A stretch of 64,000 nucleotides of DNA from Pelomonas lactea. Its GTDB lineage: Bacteria; Pseudomonadota; Gammaproteobacteria; Burkholderiales; Burkholderiaceae_C. Shown here piece after piece: positions 54,982-63,752 of the stretch. Every line of letters begins with the position of its first letter. Position 1 is the first letter of the stretch. The notes under the pieces are model-generated. The model was not told where the DNA came from, made no database searches, and was given only the letters and a program-made list of their open reading frames with translations. The position numbers and the translations under genes are program-made. The stretch is from positions 62,001 to 126,000 of the forward strand of contig NZ_JBIGHX010000009.1 in NCBI RefSeq assembly GCF_043555885.1. Reading direction: 5' to 3'.

Positions 54982-55511
54982 CCGAGCATCTCGGCGTGCA
55001 GCTCGCCGGCCACGCCGTCGAACGACGTGACGCAGAAACCGTGGCCCCAGAACAGCTCACCGCAGTCGTACCAGAGCGCCACGACGTCGCAACCGCCGGC
55101 TTCGACCGTGGTCAGCGCGAACTGGACACAGAACGCCTCGGCTGACAGCGCGGGGTTCTCGAAACGGACCCGTCGGCCGTCGGCATCCACCGTCTGGCCC
55201 ACGCGCCAGTCGTCGTTGTAGCTAACGAGAAACCCGTCGGCGATCCGGCGCAGGCTGCGCTCGTGCAGGGCCGGCAGGTGCGCGATGACCTGCTCCGCCA
55301 GCGCCAATGTGGTCTCCATCGCCTGGTCGTCGCGCCGGACGGTCAGCTTGAGCGAACGGGCGCCCAGCGCGGTGCTGCCATGCAGTTCGTCCGCCGTCCC
55401 GGCCAGTTCGCCCAGCACCGGGTGGCTGACGGCCAGCGGCTCCGCCGACCGCTGGGGCGCAAGCCAATGCAGCACCTGCTTCAACGCGAGACGAAGGCGG
55501 TTCCAGTTCAT
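54978..55511 (-). CDS. Conserved hypothetical protein (DUF2262/DUF6985-like)
   Basis: A 177-residue soluble protein from ATG 55511. A short helical N-terminus is followed by a beta-rich domain (VLGELAGTADELHGSTALG, SYNDDWRVGQTVDADG, GELFWGHGFCVTSFDG). It resembles DUF2262-type immunity-like or stress proteins only weakly. Its stop overlaps that of the convergent HD-GYP-like gene. The function is unknown. Confidence 0.6.
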   Translation of the reverse strand: MNWNRLRLALKQVLHWLAPQRSAEPLAVSHPVLGELAGTADELHGSTALGARSLKLTVRRDDQAMETTLALAEQVIAHLPALHERSLRRIADGFLVSYNDDWRVGQTVDADGRRVRFENPALSAEAFCVQFALTTVEAGGCDVVALWYDCGELFWGHGFCVTSFDGVAGELHAEMLG

Positions 55512-55553
55512 GAGGGCAGCGAGTATTGCAGCGCAACCGCTTGCATTCCCCCG

Positions 55554-55591
55554 ACTGTGCATATATTCTGTGTATACACAATATGCACAGT
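55554..55591. promoter_or_regulatory. Palindromic operator for the GntR-ABC operon
   Basis: An outer inverted repeat, ACTGTGCATAT ... ATATGCACAGT, encloses a perfect inner palindrome TGTGTATACACA (55569-55580). The right arm contains the GntR start codon (55583). YtrA-type GntR proteins repress their own ABC operons through such sites, so autoregulation is likely. Confidence 0.7.
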
Positions 55592-55972
55592 AGCCTCTTC
55601 ATCTCCCAGACGGACGCACGGCCGATGTATCTGCAGATCGTCGAGCAGATCCGCCAGCGCGTGGCCGCGGGGGACTGGCCGGCGGGGCAGGAGCTGCCGT
55701 CCATCCGCGCGCTGGCGGCGGACCTGCGCGTCAGCGTCATCACCGTCAAGCGCGCCTACCAGGACCTGGAATCGGAGGGCGTCATCGTGACCCGCCATGG
55801 CAAGGGCTCCTTCATCGCCGACGCGCAGGACGCCGCGCAGGCCGTGCACCGCGCCGAGCTGGACGCCCACCTCGCCGCCGCCGGCCGCATCGCCCGCACG
55901 CTGGGCATCGCGGAACCCGAACTGGTTGAACGCCTGCGCAACGCGCTGAACGACAAGGAGGCCGCCGAATGA
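55583..55972 (+). CDS. GntR-family (YtrA subfamily) transcriptional regulator
   Basis: 129 residues: a winged helix (YLQIVEQIRQRVAAGDWPAGQELPSIRALAADLRVSVITVKRAYQDLESEGV) and a short C-terminal helical part of about 50 residues. Short C-termini define the YtrA subfamily, which controls adjacent ABC transporters. Its ATG lies inside the palindromic operator, and its stop overlaps the ABC ATPase start by ATGA. Confidence 0.92.
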   Translation: MHSSLFISQTDARPMYLQIVEQIRQRVAAGDWPAGQELPSIRALAADLRVSVITVKRAYQDLESEGVIVTRHGKGSFIADAQDAAQAVHRAELDAHLAAAGRIARTLGIAEPELVERLRNALNDKEAAE

Positions 55973-56853
55973 AGGCCATCGAAATGAACCGCGTGCGCAA
56001 GGCGTTCCGCTTCTTCACGCTGGAGGACGTGTCGCTGGACCTGGCGCCCGGCCAGATCATGGGCCTCGTCGGCCCCAACGGCGCCGGCAAAAGCACGACG
56101 ATTCGGCTGCTGATAGGGCTGCTCGCCGCCGACGCCGGCGAGATCCGCCTGCTGGGCCACGCCATGCCGCGCGAGCAGGCCGCCGCGAAGGCGCAGGTCG
56201 GCTTCGTCAGCGACGACATGCGGCTGATGCCGCACGCCACGCTGGCCTGGCACATGGACTTCGTCGCGTCCATCTACCCCGGCTGGGACGCCAGCTACGC
56301 CGCCACGCTGCTCAAGCGCTTCGGCCTGCACGCCGGGCAGACGGCGCGGCGACTGTCCAGCGGCGAGCAGGCCAAGGCGCTGCTGCTGCTGGCGCTGGCC
56401 CGCCGCCCGCGCCTGCTGGTGCTGGACGAGCCCACATCGGGCATGGACCCCGTCGCCCGCCACGAGCTGCTGGCCGAGTTCATGGACGTGCTGCGCGACG
56501 ACGAGCGGTCCATCCTGTTCTCGTCGCACAACACGCTGGACGTGGAGCGCATCTCCGACCGGCTGACCTTCATCGACCGCGGCCGCGTCGTCGCGTCGGA
56601 CGACAAGGAGGACTTCCTGGAGCGCTGGCGGCGCGTGCAGCTGCGCGTGGCCGGCGCCCTGCCCGACCTGCCCGAGATCGTCGGCTGCGAGCGCGACGGC
56701 GCGCTGGCCACGCTGACCGTCGACGGCTTCTCGGACGACTTCGTCGCCCGTCTGGGCCTGCCGCTGCAGGCTACGCAACGCATGAGCCTGGAGGAGATCT
56801 TCGTCGCCACCGTCATGCACAGCCGGCAAACCCAGGAGGCCCACGCGTCATGA
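55969..56853 (+). CDS. ABC transporter ATP-binding protein
   Basis: 294 residues. Walker A is GPNGAGKST (~38-46), the signature loop is LSSGEQAK, and Walker B is LLVLDEPTSGMD. The ~90 residues after the catalytic core include VEGF-like extensions typical of drug or lantibiotic exporters. It pairs with the permease that begins four bases before its end (ATGA). It belongs to the GntR-controlled operon. Confidence 0.92.
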   Translation: MKAIEMNRVRKAFRFFTLEDVSLDLAPGQIMGLVGPNGAGKSTTIRLLIGLLAADAGEIRLLGHAMPREQAAAKAQVGFVSDDMRLMPHATLAWHMDFVASIYPGWDASYAATLLKRFGLHAGQTARRLSSGEQAKALLLLALARRPRLLVLDEPTSGMDPVARHELLAEFMDVLRDDERSILFSSHNTLDVERISDRLTFIDRGRVVASDDKEDFLERWRRVQLRVAGALPDLPEIVGCERDGALATLTVDGFSDDFVARLGLPLQATQRMSLEEIFVATVMHSRQTQEAHAS

Positions 56854-57518
56854 CGCCGCTCACGCGCCAGCTCATCGCCAAGGAGCTCCACACCTACCGC
56901 TGGCTGCTCGCAGGCGGCACCGCTGCGGGCCTGGCCGGCCTGCTGATGGCGGCCACCGGCGAGGTGGGTTTCAACATCGGCTTCATCGTCTGGCTGACGG
57001 CCGTCATCGCCTTGGGCGTCATGCTGGCGCTGTTCGGCGTGTCGTCGGAGCGCAAGGACAGGTCGCTGCTGTTCATGCTCAGCCTGCCGCTGTCGCCGGC
57101 CGACTACGTGCGCGCCAAACTGCTGGGGCTGCTGACGTGCTTCCTGCTGCCCTGGGGCGTGCTGAGCGCGGCGGCGCTGGGCCTCGTTGCAGCCCTGCCC
57201 GGCATCGCCGACGGCCTGCTGCCCTACGCCGTGCTGCTGTGCGCGTTCCTGCTGCTGAACTTCTCGGTGGTGCTGTGCGGCGCGCTGCACATCGCGTCGG
57301 AGGCCGCGATGGGCGGTCTCATCATCCTGACGAACATGTCGGTCTCGCTCTTCATGATGGGCGTGGGCCGCATACCGGGGCTGGGCGAACACATGCTCAA
57401 GCCCGAGCCGGTCTGGGGCGCGCCGTTCTGGTGGCTGCTGGCCGCCGAACTGGCCGCCACGCTGCTGGCGCTCACCCTGCCGCTGCTCTTCGCCGCGCGA
57501 CGGCGAGACATCCTCTAG
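56850..57518 (+). CDS. ABC-2-type permease
   Basis: 222 residues with six predicted membrane helices (for example YRWLLAGGTAAGLAGLLMA and VWLTAVIALGVMLALFGVSS). It contains SSERKDRSLLFMLSLPLSPADYVRAKLLG, the cytoplasmic coupling loop seen in ABC-2 permeases. It partners the ATPase just upstream. The substrate is unknown. Confidence 0.85.
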   Translation: MTPLTRQLIAKELHTYRWLLAGGTAAGLAGLLMAATGEVGFNIGFIVWLTAVIALGVMLALFGVSSERKDRSLLFMLSLPLSPADYVRAKLLGLLTCFLLPWGVLSAAALGLVAALPGIADGLLPYAVLLCAFLLLNFSVVLCGALHIASEAAMGGLIILTNMSVSLFMMGVGRIPGLGEHMLKPEPVWGAPFWWLLAAELAATLLALTLPLLFAARRRDIL

Positions 57519-57530
57519 GAGGGATTCTTC

Positions 57531-59630
57531 ATGACCACCCAACTCAACGGCGAGAGGCTGCACGCCCTCGACGCAGTGCGGAGCTTTGCCCTGTTGCTGG
57601 GCGTGGCCTTTCACGCGGCGCTGTCCTTCATCCCCGGCCTGCCGCCGGGCCTGTGGGCGATGAACGACCGCTCGCCCAGCCCGTTCCTCGCGGACGCGAG
57701 CTTCGTCGCGCACAGCTTCCGCATGACGCTGTTCTTCTTCATCGCCGGCTACTTCGCGCGGCAGCTGCACCAGCGGCTGGGCACGCGCGGCTTCTGGGCC
57801 AACCGCGGCCAGCGCATCGCGGTGCCGCTGGTGGTGGGCTGGGTGCTGCTGTTCCCGGCCATCGCGTTCGTCTGGCACCTGGGCCTGCAGAAGGTCTTCC
57901 ACGGCGCGCCGCCGGCGATGCCCGAGATGCCCAAGCAACCGGGCGCGTTCCCGCTGACGCACCTGTGGTTCCTGTACCAGCTGCTGTGGCTGTACGCCGG
58001 CGCGCTGCTGCTGCGCGGCGCCGTGGTGCGGCTGGACCGGAGCCAGGGGTTGCGCGGCCTCGTCGACCGCTTAACGACCGGCGCCGTGCGCTGGCCGGCT
58101 GGTGCGTTGACGCTGGGCCTGCCACTGGCGGCCGTGCTGCTGGCGATGCCGGCGTGGTTCCCGCCGGGCGGCATTCCCACGCCCGACCAGTCGCTGCTGC
58201 CGCAGCTGCCTGCCACCGTCGGCTTCGGCACGGCGTTCGCATTCGGCTGGCTGGTGCAGCGTGCGCCGGGTGCGCTGGCCGCGCTGCGTGCCCGCTGGCT
58301 GCTGCACGGGCTGCTGGCCATGGCGTCGTCGGCCACCTGCCTGTACGTGCTGAAGACGCAGCCGCCGTTCGCCATGCCCGACACACCCAGGTTCGTGTTC
58401 GCGCTGGCCTTCGTCGCGTCCGCCTGGTGCTGGACGTTCGCCGTCACCGGCGCAGCGCTGCGTTTCCTGTCGGGCCACCACCCGGCCATCCGCTACGTCG
58501 CGGACGCGTCGTACTGGATCTACCTCGTGCACCTGCCGCTGGTGGCCGCGCTGCAGGTGTGGGTGGGCGACTGGCCGCTGCACTGGGGTCTGAAGTACCC
58601 ATTCATCGTCGCCACCACGCTGGCGCCGCTGCTGCTCAGCTACCAGTGGCTGGTGCGCCCGACGCCGATTGGCCGGCTGCTCAATGGCCGCGCCTACCCG
58701 CGCCGCGGGACCGCCGCGCCGGCCGAAGCGCCGGCGCGCAACGACGACGACATCGTCGCCTCGCTGTGCGGCGTGTCCAGGCACTACGGCCCGCTGCAGG
58801 CGCTGAACAGCGTCGACCTGCAGCTCAAGCGCGGCGAGCTGCTGGCGCTGCTGGGCCCCAACGGCGCCGGCAAGTCCACCGCCATCGCACTGTGGCTGGG
58901 GCTGCAGGATGCCGACGCCGGCACCGTGACGCTGCTGGGCGGCTCGCCGCAGGAGATCGAAAGGCGCCAGGGGCTGGGCGTCATGATGCAGGACGTCGAG
59001 CTGCCGAAGGACCTCAAGGTCCACGAGCTGGTGGCCCTGTCCTGCAGCTACTACCCGCAGCCGCTGACCGTGCCGCAGACGCTGGAACGCGCCGGCATCG
59101 TCGCGCTGGCCGACCGGCGCTACGGCCAGCTCTCCGGCGGCCAAAAGCGCCAGGTGCAGTTCGCGCTGGCGATCTGCGGCCGGCCGCAGCTGCTGTTCCT
59201 GGACGAGCCCACCGTGGGCCTGGACCTGCAGGCGCGCGAGGCCATGTGGGCCCACATCCGCGCGCTGCTGCACGAGGGTTGTTCCATCCTGCTGACCACG
59301 CACTACCTCGAAGAAGCCGAGGCGCTGGCCACGCGCGTGGCCGTGCTGGCCAAGGGCCGCGTCATCGCGCAGGGCAGCGTGGGCGAGATGCGCGCGCTGG
59401 TGTCGCGCCGGCACATCCGCTGCGTGACGACGCTGCCTGGCGTCGAGGTACGGCGCTGGCCCGGCGTGCTGGACGTGAGCGGCGACCACGACCAGCTCGC
59501 CATCGTCGCCACCGACGCCGAATCGGTGGTGCGCCGGCTGCTCGCCGCCGACCCGCAGCTCTCGCGCCTGGAAGTGAAGCAGGCCGGGCTCAACGACGCG
59601 TTCCACGAACTGACACGGGAGGCCGCATGA
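57531..59630 (+). CDS. Fusion of membrane acyltransferase-3 and ABC ATPase
   Basis: A 699-residue fusion. Residues ~8-380 are an acyltransferase-3 (OpgC/NodX-type) membrane domain: the N-terminal LHALDAVRSFALLLGVAFHAAL with the catalytic His, then about ten helices ending SYWIYLVHLPLVAAL. Residues ~395-610 are a complete ABC ATPase: Walker A GPNGAGKST at ~442, signature LSGGQKRQ at ~534, Walker B LLFLDEPTVGLD at ~555, and H-loop TTHYLEE. AGGAGG precedes the ATG. The ATPase presumably drives the permease that follows (ATGA overlap). A membrane acyltransferase joined to an exporter ATPase suggests coupled modification and export of a lipid or glycan. The frame is continuous, so this is not a simple frameshift read-through. 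Confidence 0.87.
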   Translation: MTTQLNGERLHALDAVRSFALLLGVAFHAALSFIPGLPPGLWAMNDRSPSPFLADASFVAHSFRMTLFFFIAGYFARQLHQRLGTRGFWANRGQRIAVPLVVGWVLLFPAIAFVWHLGLQKVFHGAPPAMPEMPKQPGAFPLTHLWFLYQLLWLYAGALLLRGAVVRLDRSQGLRGLVDRLTTGAVRWPAGALTLGLPLAAVLLAMPAWFPPGGIPTPDQSLLPQLPATVGFGTAFAFGWLVQRAPGALAALRARWLLHGLLAMASSATCLYVLKTQPPFAMPDTPRFVFALAFVASAWCWTFAVTGAALRFLSGHHPAIRYVADASYWIYLVHLPLVAALQVWVGDWPLHWGLKYPFIVATTLAPLLLSYQWLVRPTPIGRLLNGRAYPRRGTAAPAEAPARNDDDIVASLCGVSRHYGPLQALNSVDLQLKRGELLALLGPNGAGKSTAIALWLGLQDADAGTVTLLGGSPQEIERRQGLGVMMQDVELPKDLKVHELVALSCSYYPQPLTVPQTLERAGIVALADRRYGQLSGGQKRQVQFALAICGRPQLLFLDEPTVGLDLQAREAMWAHIRALLHEGCSILLTTHYLEEAEALATRVAVLAKGRVIAQGSVGEMRALVSRRHIRCVTTLPGVEVRRWPGVLDVSGDHDQLAIVATDAESVVRRLLAADPQLSRLEVKQAGLNDAFHELTREAA

Positions 59631-60406
59631 ACACGCTGACCCACGCCCACGCGGCGCCCGTGCGCCGTGCGTCGCCCTATGCCGTCGAGATGCGGCTGGA
59701 GCTCGTGCGCCTGCTGCGCACGCCGGCCTTCGCGCTGCCGATGTTTCTGTTGCCGGTGGCGCTGTACGCGCTGTTCGCGTTCGCCGTGGCCGGCGAGATG
59801 ACGGCCCGCGACCCCGACGCCGCGCGCTTCATGTTCGCCGGCTTCTCGCAGCTGGCGGTGACGATGTCGGCCGTGTTCGCCACCTGCCCGTCGCTGGCAC
59901 TGGAGCGCGAGCAAGGGCTGCTGACGCTCAAGCGCGCCCAGCCCGCGCCGCCCGGCGCCTGGCTGCTGGCCAAGATCGTGGCGGGCGTGGTGTGCGGCCT
60001 GCTGGCCTACCTGCCCCTGCTGCTGCTCACCGCCGCGGGCGGCCAGACCCAGCTGAGCCCCGCCCAGCTCGCCGCGATGAGCGCGGTGCTGGTGGCCGGC
60101 GCCATCCCGTTCTGCGCGCTGGGGCTGATGGTGGGGTCGCTGGCCAGCGGCTCGGCGGCACCGGCCTACGCCAACCTGCTGTACCTGCCGGGCATGTACC
60201 TGTCGGGCCTGTTCTTCCCGCTTCCAGCATCGCTGCACTTCCAGGCCCCGTTCTGGCCGCAGTTCCACCTGAACCAGCTCGTCTTCGCCGCCGGCGGCGT
60301 CGCCAAGTTCCGCTGGATCTCCGTGGAGATGGCGTTCGCGGTGCTGCTGGGTTTCACGGTGCTGTGCAGCGGCGTGACGCTGTGGCGACTCAGGCGCCGG
60401 GGCTGA
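59627..60406 (+). CDS. ABC-2-type permease
   Basis: 259 residues and six membrane helices. Conserved features are MRLELVRLLRTPAFALPMFLLPVALYALF and LEREQGLLTLKRAQPAPPGAWLLAKI, typical of ABC-2 exporters. It overlaps the acyltransferase-ABC fusion by ATGA. It is the last gene of the GntR operon, two bases from the convergent gene's stop. Confidence 0.87.
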   Translation: MNTLTHAHAAPVRRASPYAVEMRLELVRLLRTPAFALPMFLLPVALYALFAFAVAGEMTARDPDAARFMFAGFSQLAVTMSAVFATCPSLALEREQGLLTLKRAQPAPPGAWLLAKIVAGVVCGLLAYLPLLLLTAAGGQTQLSPAQLAAMSAVLVAGAIPFCALGLMVGSLASGSAAPAYANLLYLPGMYLSGLFFPLPASLHFQAPFWPQFHLNQLVFAAGGVAKFRWISVEMAFAVLLGFTVLCSGVTLWRLRRRG

Positions 60407-60407
60407 C

Positions 60408-61154
60408 TCAGCACGCCACCGCGGCCGCCGCGGCACCCACGGCCAGCAGCGCGGCGTTCACCAGCACCGTGCAGACACGCGCCCGGTTCCACACCACGTC
60501 GGCCAGCGCCGCGATGGCCACGGCCAGCCACGGCGCGTAGGCCCAGCCGACGTAGTCGCTGAGCAGCACCGTCTGCAGCCAGTTCTGCGAGAACAGGTAG
60601 CCGCAGGCCACCACGGCCGCCGCGCCCAGCAACACGAGGGTGGGGGCCAGCAGCTGCAGCGTGGCGCGCCGGCGCATGAAGGCGACGACGCCCAGCAGCG
60701 CGAACACCGCCGCGTTGCAGGCCGAGAAGATGCGCAGCTCGCGCAGCAGCGCGGCGGACACCTCGGCGTACTTGGCCTGCGCCAGCTGGCGCAGCTTCTC
60801 GGTGACGCTGCCCAGCCGGGCTATCCGATCCTCCAGCGCGCCGCGCGTGAACTCCCGCAGCTTGCGGCGGCAGGGGCAGTCAGGGTCCTGCATCTCGGCC
60901 ACGGTCAGCGCCACCAGCGCACGGCGGGCGCGGTCCACCTCCTCGGCGTGCTCGCGCAGCTGCCGCTCGGCGGCCTTCGGCAGCGCCGGCTGCTGCAGGC
61001 TCTGCCAGCGCGCCTCCACCCGGCGCTGCACGTCGTGCTCGATGGCCTCGCGCGCCCAGCGCTCCACCTGCAGCGGCGCGAACCACGACAGCGCCAGCAG
61101 CCCGGCACACAGCGCAAAGCCAACGGCGGAGACGGTCAGGATCAGCGTTCGCAT
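60408..61154 (-). CDS. Hypothetical membrane protein with periplasmic coiled coil
   Basis: 248 residues. An N-terminal helix (MRTLILTVSAVGFALCAGLLALSWF) is followed by a ~110-residue helical periplasmic segment that includes a CPC pair (DPDCPCRRK). Four helices follow (ACNAAVFALLGVVAFM; LLAPTLVLLGAAAVVACGYLF; WAYAPWLAVAIAALADVVW; VCTVLVNAALLAVGAAAAAVAC). No family recognised. Confidence 0.7.
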   Translation of the reverse strand: MRTLILTVSAVGFALCAGLLALSWFAPLQVERWAREAIEHDVQRRVEARWQSLQQPALPKAAERQLREHAEEVDRARRALVALTVAEMQDPDCPCRRKLREFTRGALEDRIARLGSVTEKLRQLAQAKYAEVSAALLRELRIFSACNAAVFALLGVVAFMRRRATLQLLAPTLVLLGAAAVVACGYLFSQNWLQTVLLSDYVGWAYAPWLAVAIAALADVVWNRARVCTVLVNAALLAVGAAAAAVAC

Positions 61155-61303
61155 GGCTGCCGATGCTGCACGGCGCCCGCCGGCCTGCCAAAAGACAGGG
61201 CGTATAGGCCGTAAGGGGCGTATGGGGCGGACGTGGCGGCCCGCAGGTCGCCCGGTTCAGCCGACGGCCGAGGCGCTGCCCTGCGCGGGCTGGTGCCGAG
61301 GCG

Positions 61304-61597
61304 TCAGGCGACGGTCTGGAAGTGCTCCACCACCGGCGGGCCGGCGAAGAAGCTGCCGATGTGGCTGCGCCAGACGGCGAACAGCGGGCCGTTGCGGAAG
61401 CCCTCCGTGTGGTCCTCCAGCGTCTGCCATTCGATGAGCAGCACATAGCGCTCAGGCGACTCGACGCCGTGCTGAACGCTGATGCGGATGAAGCCCTTGG
61501 ACTTCGACAACGCGTTGGCGATGCCGTCGCGCAGCGCGGCTTCGAAGGCGGCCTGCTGGCCGGGCTGGATGCAGAGGTCGGCGATTTCGAGAATCAT
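61304..61597 (-). CDS. Antibiotic-biosynthesis-monooxygenase (ABM) domain protein
   Basis: A 97-residue ferredoxin-like ABM protein: MILEIADLCIQPGQQAAFEAAL, then FIRISVQHGVESPERYVLLIEWQTLEDHTEGF and HFQTVA at the end. ATG 61597 is chosen because it begins the fold; the open frame goes 7 codons further. Such proteins are often small oxygenases, heme-degrading enzymes or of unknown role. It lies 36 bp downstream of the TetR gene on the same strand, so probably co-transcribed. Confidence 0.85.
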   Translation of the reverse strand: MILEIADLCIQPGQQAAFEAALRDGIANALSKSKGFIRISVQHGVESPERYVLLIEWQTLEDHTEGFRNGPLFAVWRSHIGSFFAGPPVVEHFQTVA

Positions 61598-61633
61598 GTC
61601 TGCGACTCTGCCACGCAACGCGCGCCCGGCGCT

Positions 61634-62272
61634 TCAGTCGGCCACTTTCAGACTGCGCCAGATCAGGTCGGTGATGAGCCGGCGGGCGCGCTCGAAGTCG
61701 TCGTCGTCGAGCTGCGGCTTGCCCATGTAGAGCGAGAACTGCGGGCCCAGGTCGGCATAGGCCTGCGTGGACGACCAGATCAGGAACATCAGGTGCGTGA
61801 AGTCCAGCCGGCGGATCAGGCCCTGGTCGGCCCAGTGCTCGAAGCGCTCCACGTCGGCGTGCAGCAGCGGCATCACCTGCGCCTTCAGCACGTCCTGGTA
61901 GCGCGGCGCGCCGGCCATGATCTCGCGGGTGAACACCGCATTGCCGCTGGGCCGCTCGCGGCTGAAGCGCAGCTTCACGTCCACGTAGGTGTGGATGGCG
62001 GCCTCGGGTTCGTCGGCGTCGGCGATGGCCGACATGTTGGCCATCCACTCGCCCATGACGCTGTCCAGCACGGCGCGGTAGAGCTCTTCCTTGCTGGGCC
62101 AGTGGTACAGCAGGTTCTGGCGCGACAGCTCCAGCGCGGCGGCAATGCTGTCGAGGCTGACGCCTTCAAATCCGAATCGGGCAAATTGGCGTTCGGCTTC
62201 GGTGAGGATGGCCTCCTGCTTGCGCAGGGTGGCGGCACGCGGCGTGCGCGTCGCGGGAACAGTCACGGTCAT
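61634..62272 (-). CDS. TetR/RutR-type regulator of pyrimidine degradation
   Basis: About 212 residues from ATG 62272. The N-terminal TetR helix-turn-helix is ILTEAERQFARFGFEGVSLDSIAAALELSRQNLLYHWPSKEELYR. The C-terminal ligand domain is the TetR_C_13/RutR type (HTYVDVKLRFSRERPSGNAVFTREIMAG). RutR-like proteins sense uracil or thymine. It is divergent from preT-preA, strongly suggesting it controls them. Confidence 0.87.
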   Translation of the reverse strand: MTVTVPATRTPRAATLRKQEAILTEAERQFARFGFEGVSLDSIAAALELSRQNLLYHWPSKEELYRAVLDSVMGEWMANMSAIADADEPEAAIHTYVDVKLRFSRERPSGNAVFTREIMAGAPRYQDVLKAQVMPLLHADVERFEHWADQGLIRRLDFTHLMFLIWSSTQAYADLGPQFSLYMGKPQLDDDDFERARRLITDLIWRSLKVAD

Positions 62273-62313
62273 GCACCGGATTCTGACGTTACGCACCAAG
62301 CGCTTGCTGCGGG

Positions 62314-62339
62314 TTTTTACGCCTGCGTCAATTTTTACG
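62314..62339. promoter_or_regulatory. Direct repeats between TetR gene and preT
   Basis: TTTTTACG occurs at 62314-62321 and 62332-62339, 18 bp apart, in the 100-bp divergent region. They could be operator half-sites or promoter elements. They are not the E. coli RutR palindrome. Confidence 0.35.
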
Positions 62340-62378
62340 GGGTAGTAATGTTTGGCGGTTTTCCCCTCGGAGATTCCC

Positions 62379-63752
62379 GTGGACCCTGCCGATCTGAAGC
62401 CCGGCCGCCTGGCCGCTGACGACTACGCGCGCAACTTCGCCGATGCGCATCCGCCGCTGAACCGCACGCAGGCCTTGATCGAGGCCGAGCGCTGCTACTA
62501 CTGCTACGCCGCGCCCTGCCAGACGGCCTGCCCCACGGGTATCGACATCCCGGCGTTCATCCAGCGCGTGGCGCAGGACAACGTGCGCGGCGCGGCCGAA
62601 GCCATCCTGATGGCCAACCCGCTGGGCGGTATGTGTGCCCGCGTCTGCCCGACCGAGGTGCTGTGCGAGCAGGCCTGCGTGCGCAACACCAACGAGAGCA
62701 AGCCGGTGGAGATCGGGCTGCTGCAGCGCTTCGCGGTTGAGGGTCACTTCGCCACTCCCGGAGCCCGGCCGCTGTTCGAGCGCGGCCAGCCGACCGGCAA
62801 ACGGGTCGCCGTCGTCGGTGCCGGCCCGGCCGGTCTGGCTGCCGCGCACGGCCTGGCGTGGCGCGGACACGACGTCGTGCTGTTCGACGCCGCACCAAAG
62901 CTGGGCGGCCTCAACGAATACGGCCTCGCCACCTACAAGGTCGCCGGCGGCTTCGCACAGCGCGAGATTGACTGGCTGCTGTCCATCGGTGGCATCACGC
63001 CGCGGCTGAACTGTCGATTGGGCCGCGACATCACGCTGGACGGCCTGCTGGCCGAGTACGACGCGGTGTTCCTGGGCCTGGGCCTGCAGGGCGTCAACGC
63101 GCTGGGCATCGCCGAGCCCGAACTGCCGGGCCTTCGTGATGCGGTGGACTTCATCGCCGAGCTGCGCCAGAGCGACCCGGCCCAGGTGCCGGTGGGCCGC
63201 AAGGTGGTCGTCATCGGCGGCGGCATGACGGCCGTGGACGCGGCCGTGCAGAGCAAGCTGCTGGGCGCCGAGCAGGTGACGATGGTGTACCGCCGCGGGC
63301 CGGACGGCCTGTCGGCCTCCACGCACGAGCAGCACTGGGCGCAGACGAACGGCGTGACGATCCGCTGCTGGGCCCGGCCGCTGGCCGTGGAGGCCGAAGG
63401 CGGCATGGTGCGCGGCATGCGCTTCGCGGCGACGCGGCTGGAAGGCGGCAAGCTCGTCGACACCGGCGAGCAGTTCGTCATCGAGGCCGACCTGGTGCTG
63501 CGCGCCATCGGCCAGACCTTCGACGCCCAGCCCATCGGCGCCGCCATCGAGCTGCAGGGCGGCCGCATCCGGACCGACGCCGACGGCCGCACCAGCCTGG
63601 CCCGCGTGTGGGCCGGCGGCGACTGCCGCGCGGGCGGCCGCGACCTGACCGTGGAGGCCGTGGAGCACGGCAAGCGCGCCGCCGCCAGCATCGACCACGC
63701 GCTGCAGCACGCCAGCGCCCGCCATCTCGACAAGGAGGCCGCCCATGGCTGA
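62379..63752 (+). CDS. preT: Dihydropyrimidine dehydrogenase subunit PreT
   Basis: The NAD(P)-linked flavoprotein subunit that, with PreA, reduces uracil and thymine to their dihydro forms. About 457 residues. N-terminal iron-sulfur cysteines are visible in CYYCYAAPCQTACPTGIDIP and GMCARVCPTEVLCEQAC. Then come an FAD-binding GxGxxG (VVGAGPAGLAAAHGL) and an NAD(P)-binding VVIGGGMTAVDAAVQSKLLGA. GTG 62379 is favoured because GGAG stands 5-6 bases before it; an in-frame TTG at 62352 lacks this. It overlaps preA by 8 nt. Confidence 0.93.
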   Translation: MDPADLKPGRLAADDYARNFADAHPPLNRTQALIEAERCYYCYAAPCQTACPTGIDIPAFIQRVAQDNVRGAAEAILMANPLGGMCARVCPTEVLCEQACVRNTNESKPVEIGLLQRFAVEGHFATPGARPLFERGQPTGKRVAVVGAGPAGLAAAHGLAWRGHDVVLFDAAPKLGGLNEYGLATYKVAGGFAQREIDWLLSIGGITPRLNCRLGRDITLDGLLAEYDAVFLGLGLQGVNALGIAEPELPGLRDAVDFIAELRQSDPAQVPVGRKVVVIGGGMTAVDAAVQSKLLGAEQVTMVYRRGPDGLSASTHEQHWAQTNGVTIRCWARPLAVEAEGGMVRGMRFAATRLEGGKLVDTGEQFVIEADLVLRAIGQTFDAQPIGAAIELQGGRIRTDADGRTSLARVWAGGDCRAGGRDLTVEAVEHGKRAAASIDHALQHASARHLDKEAAHG

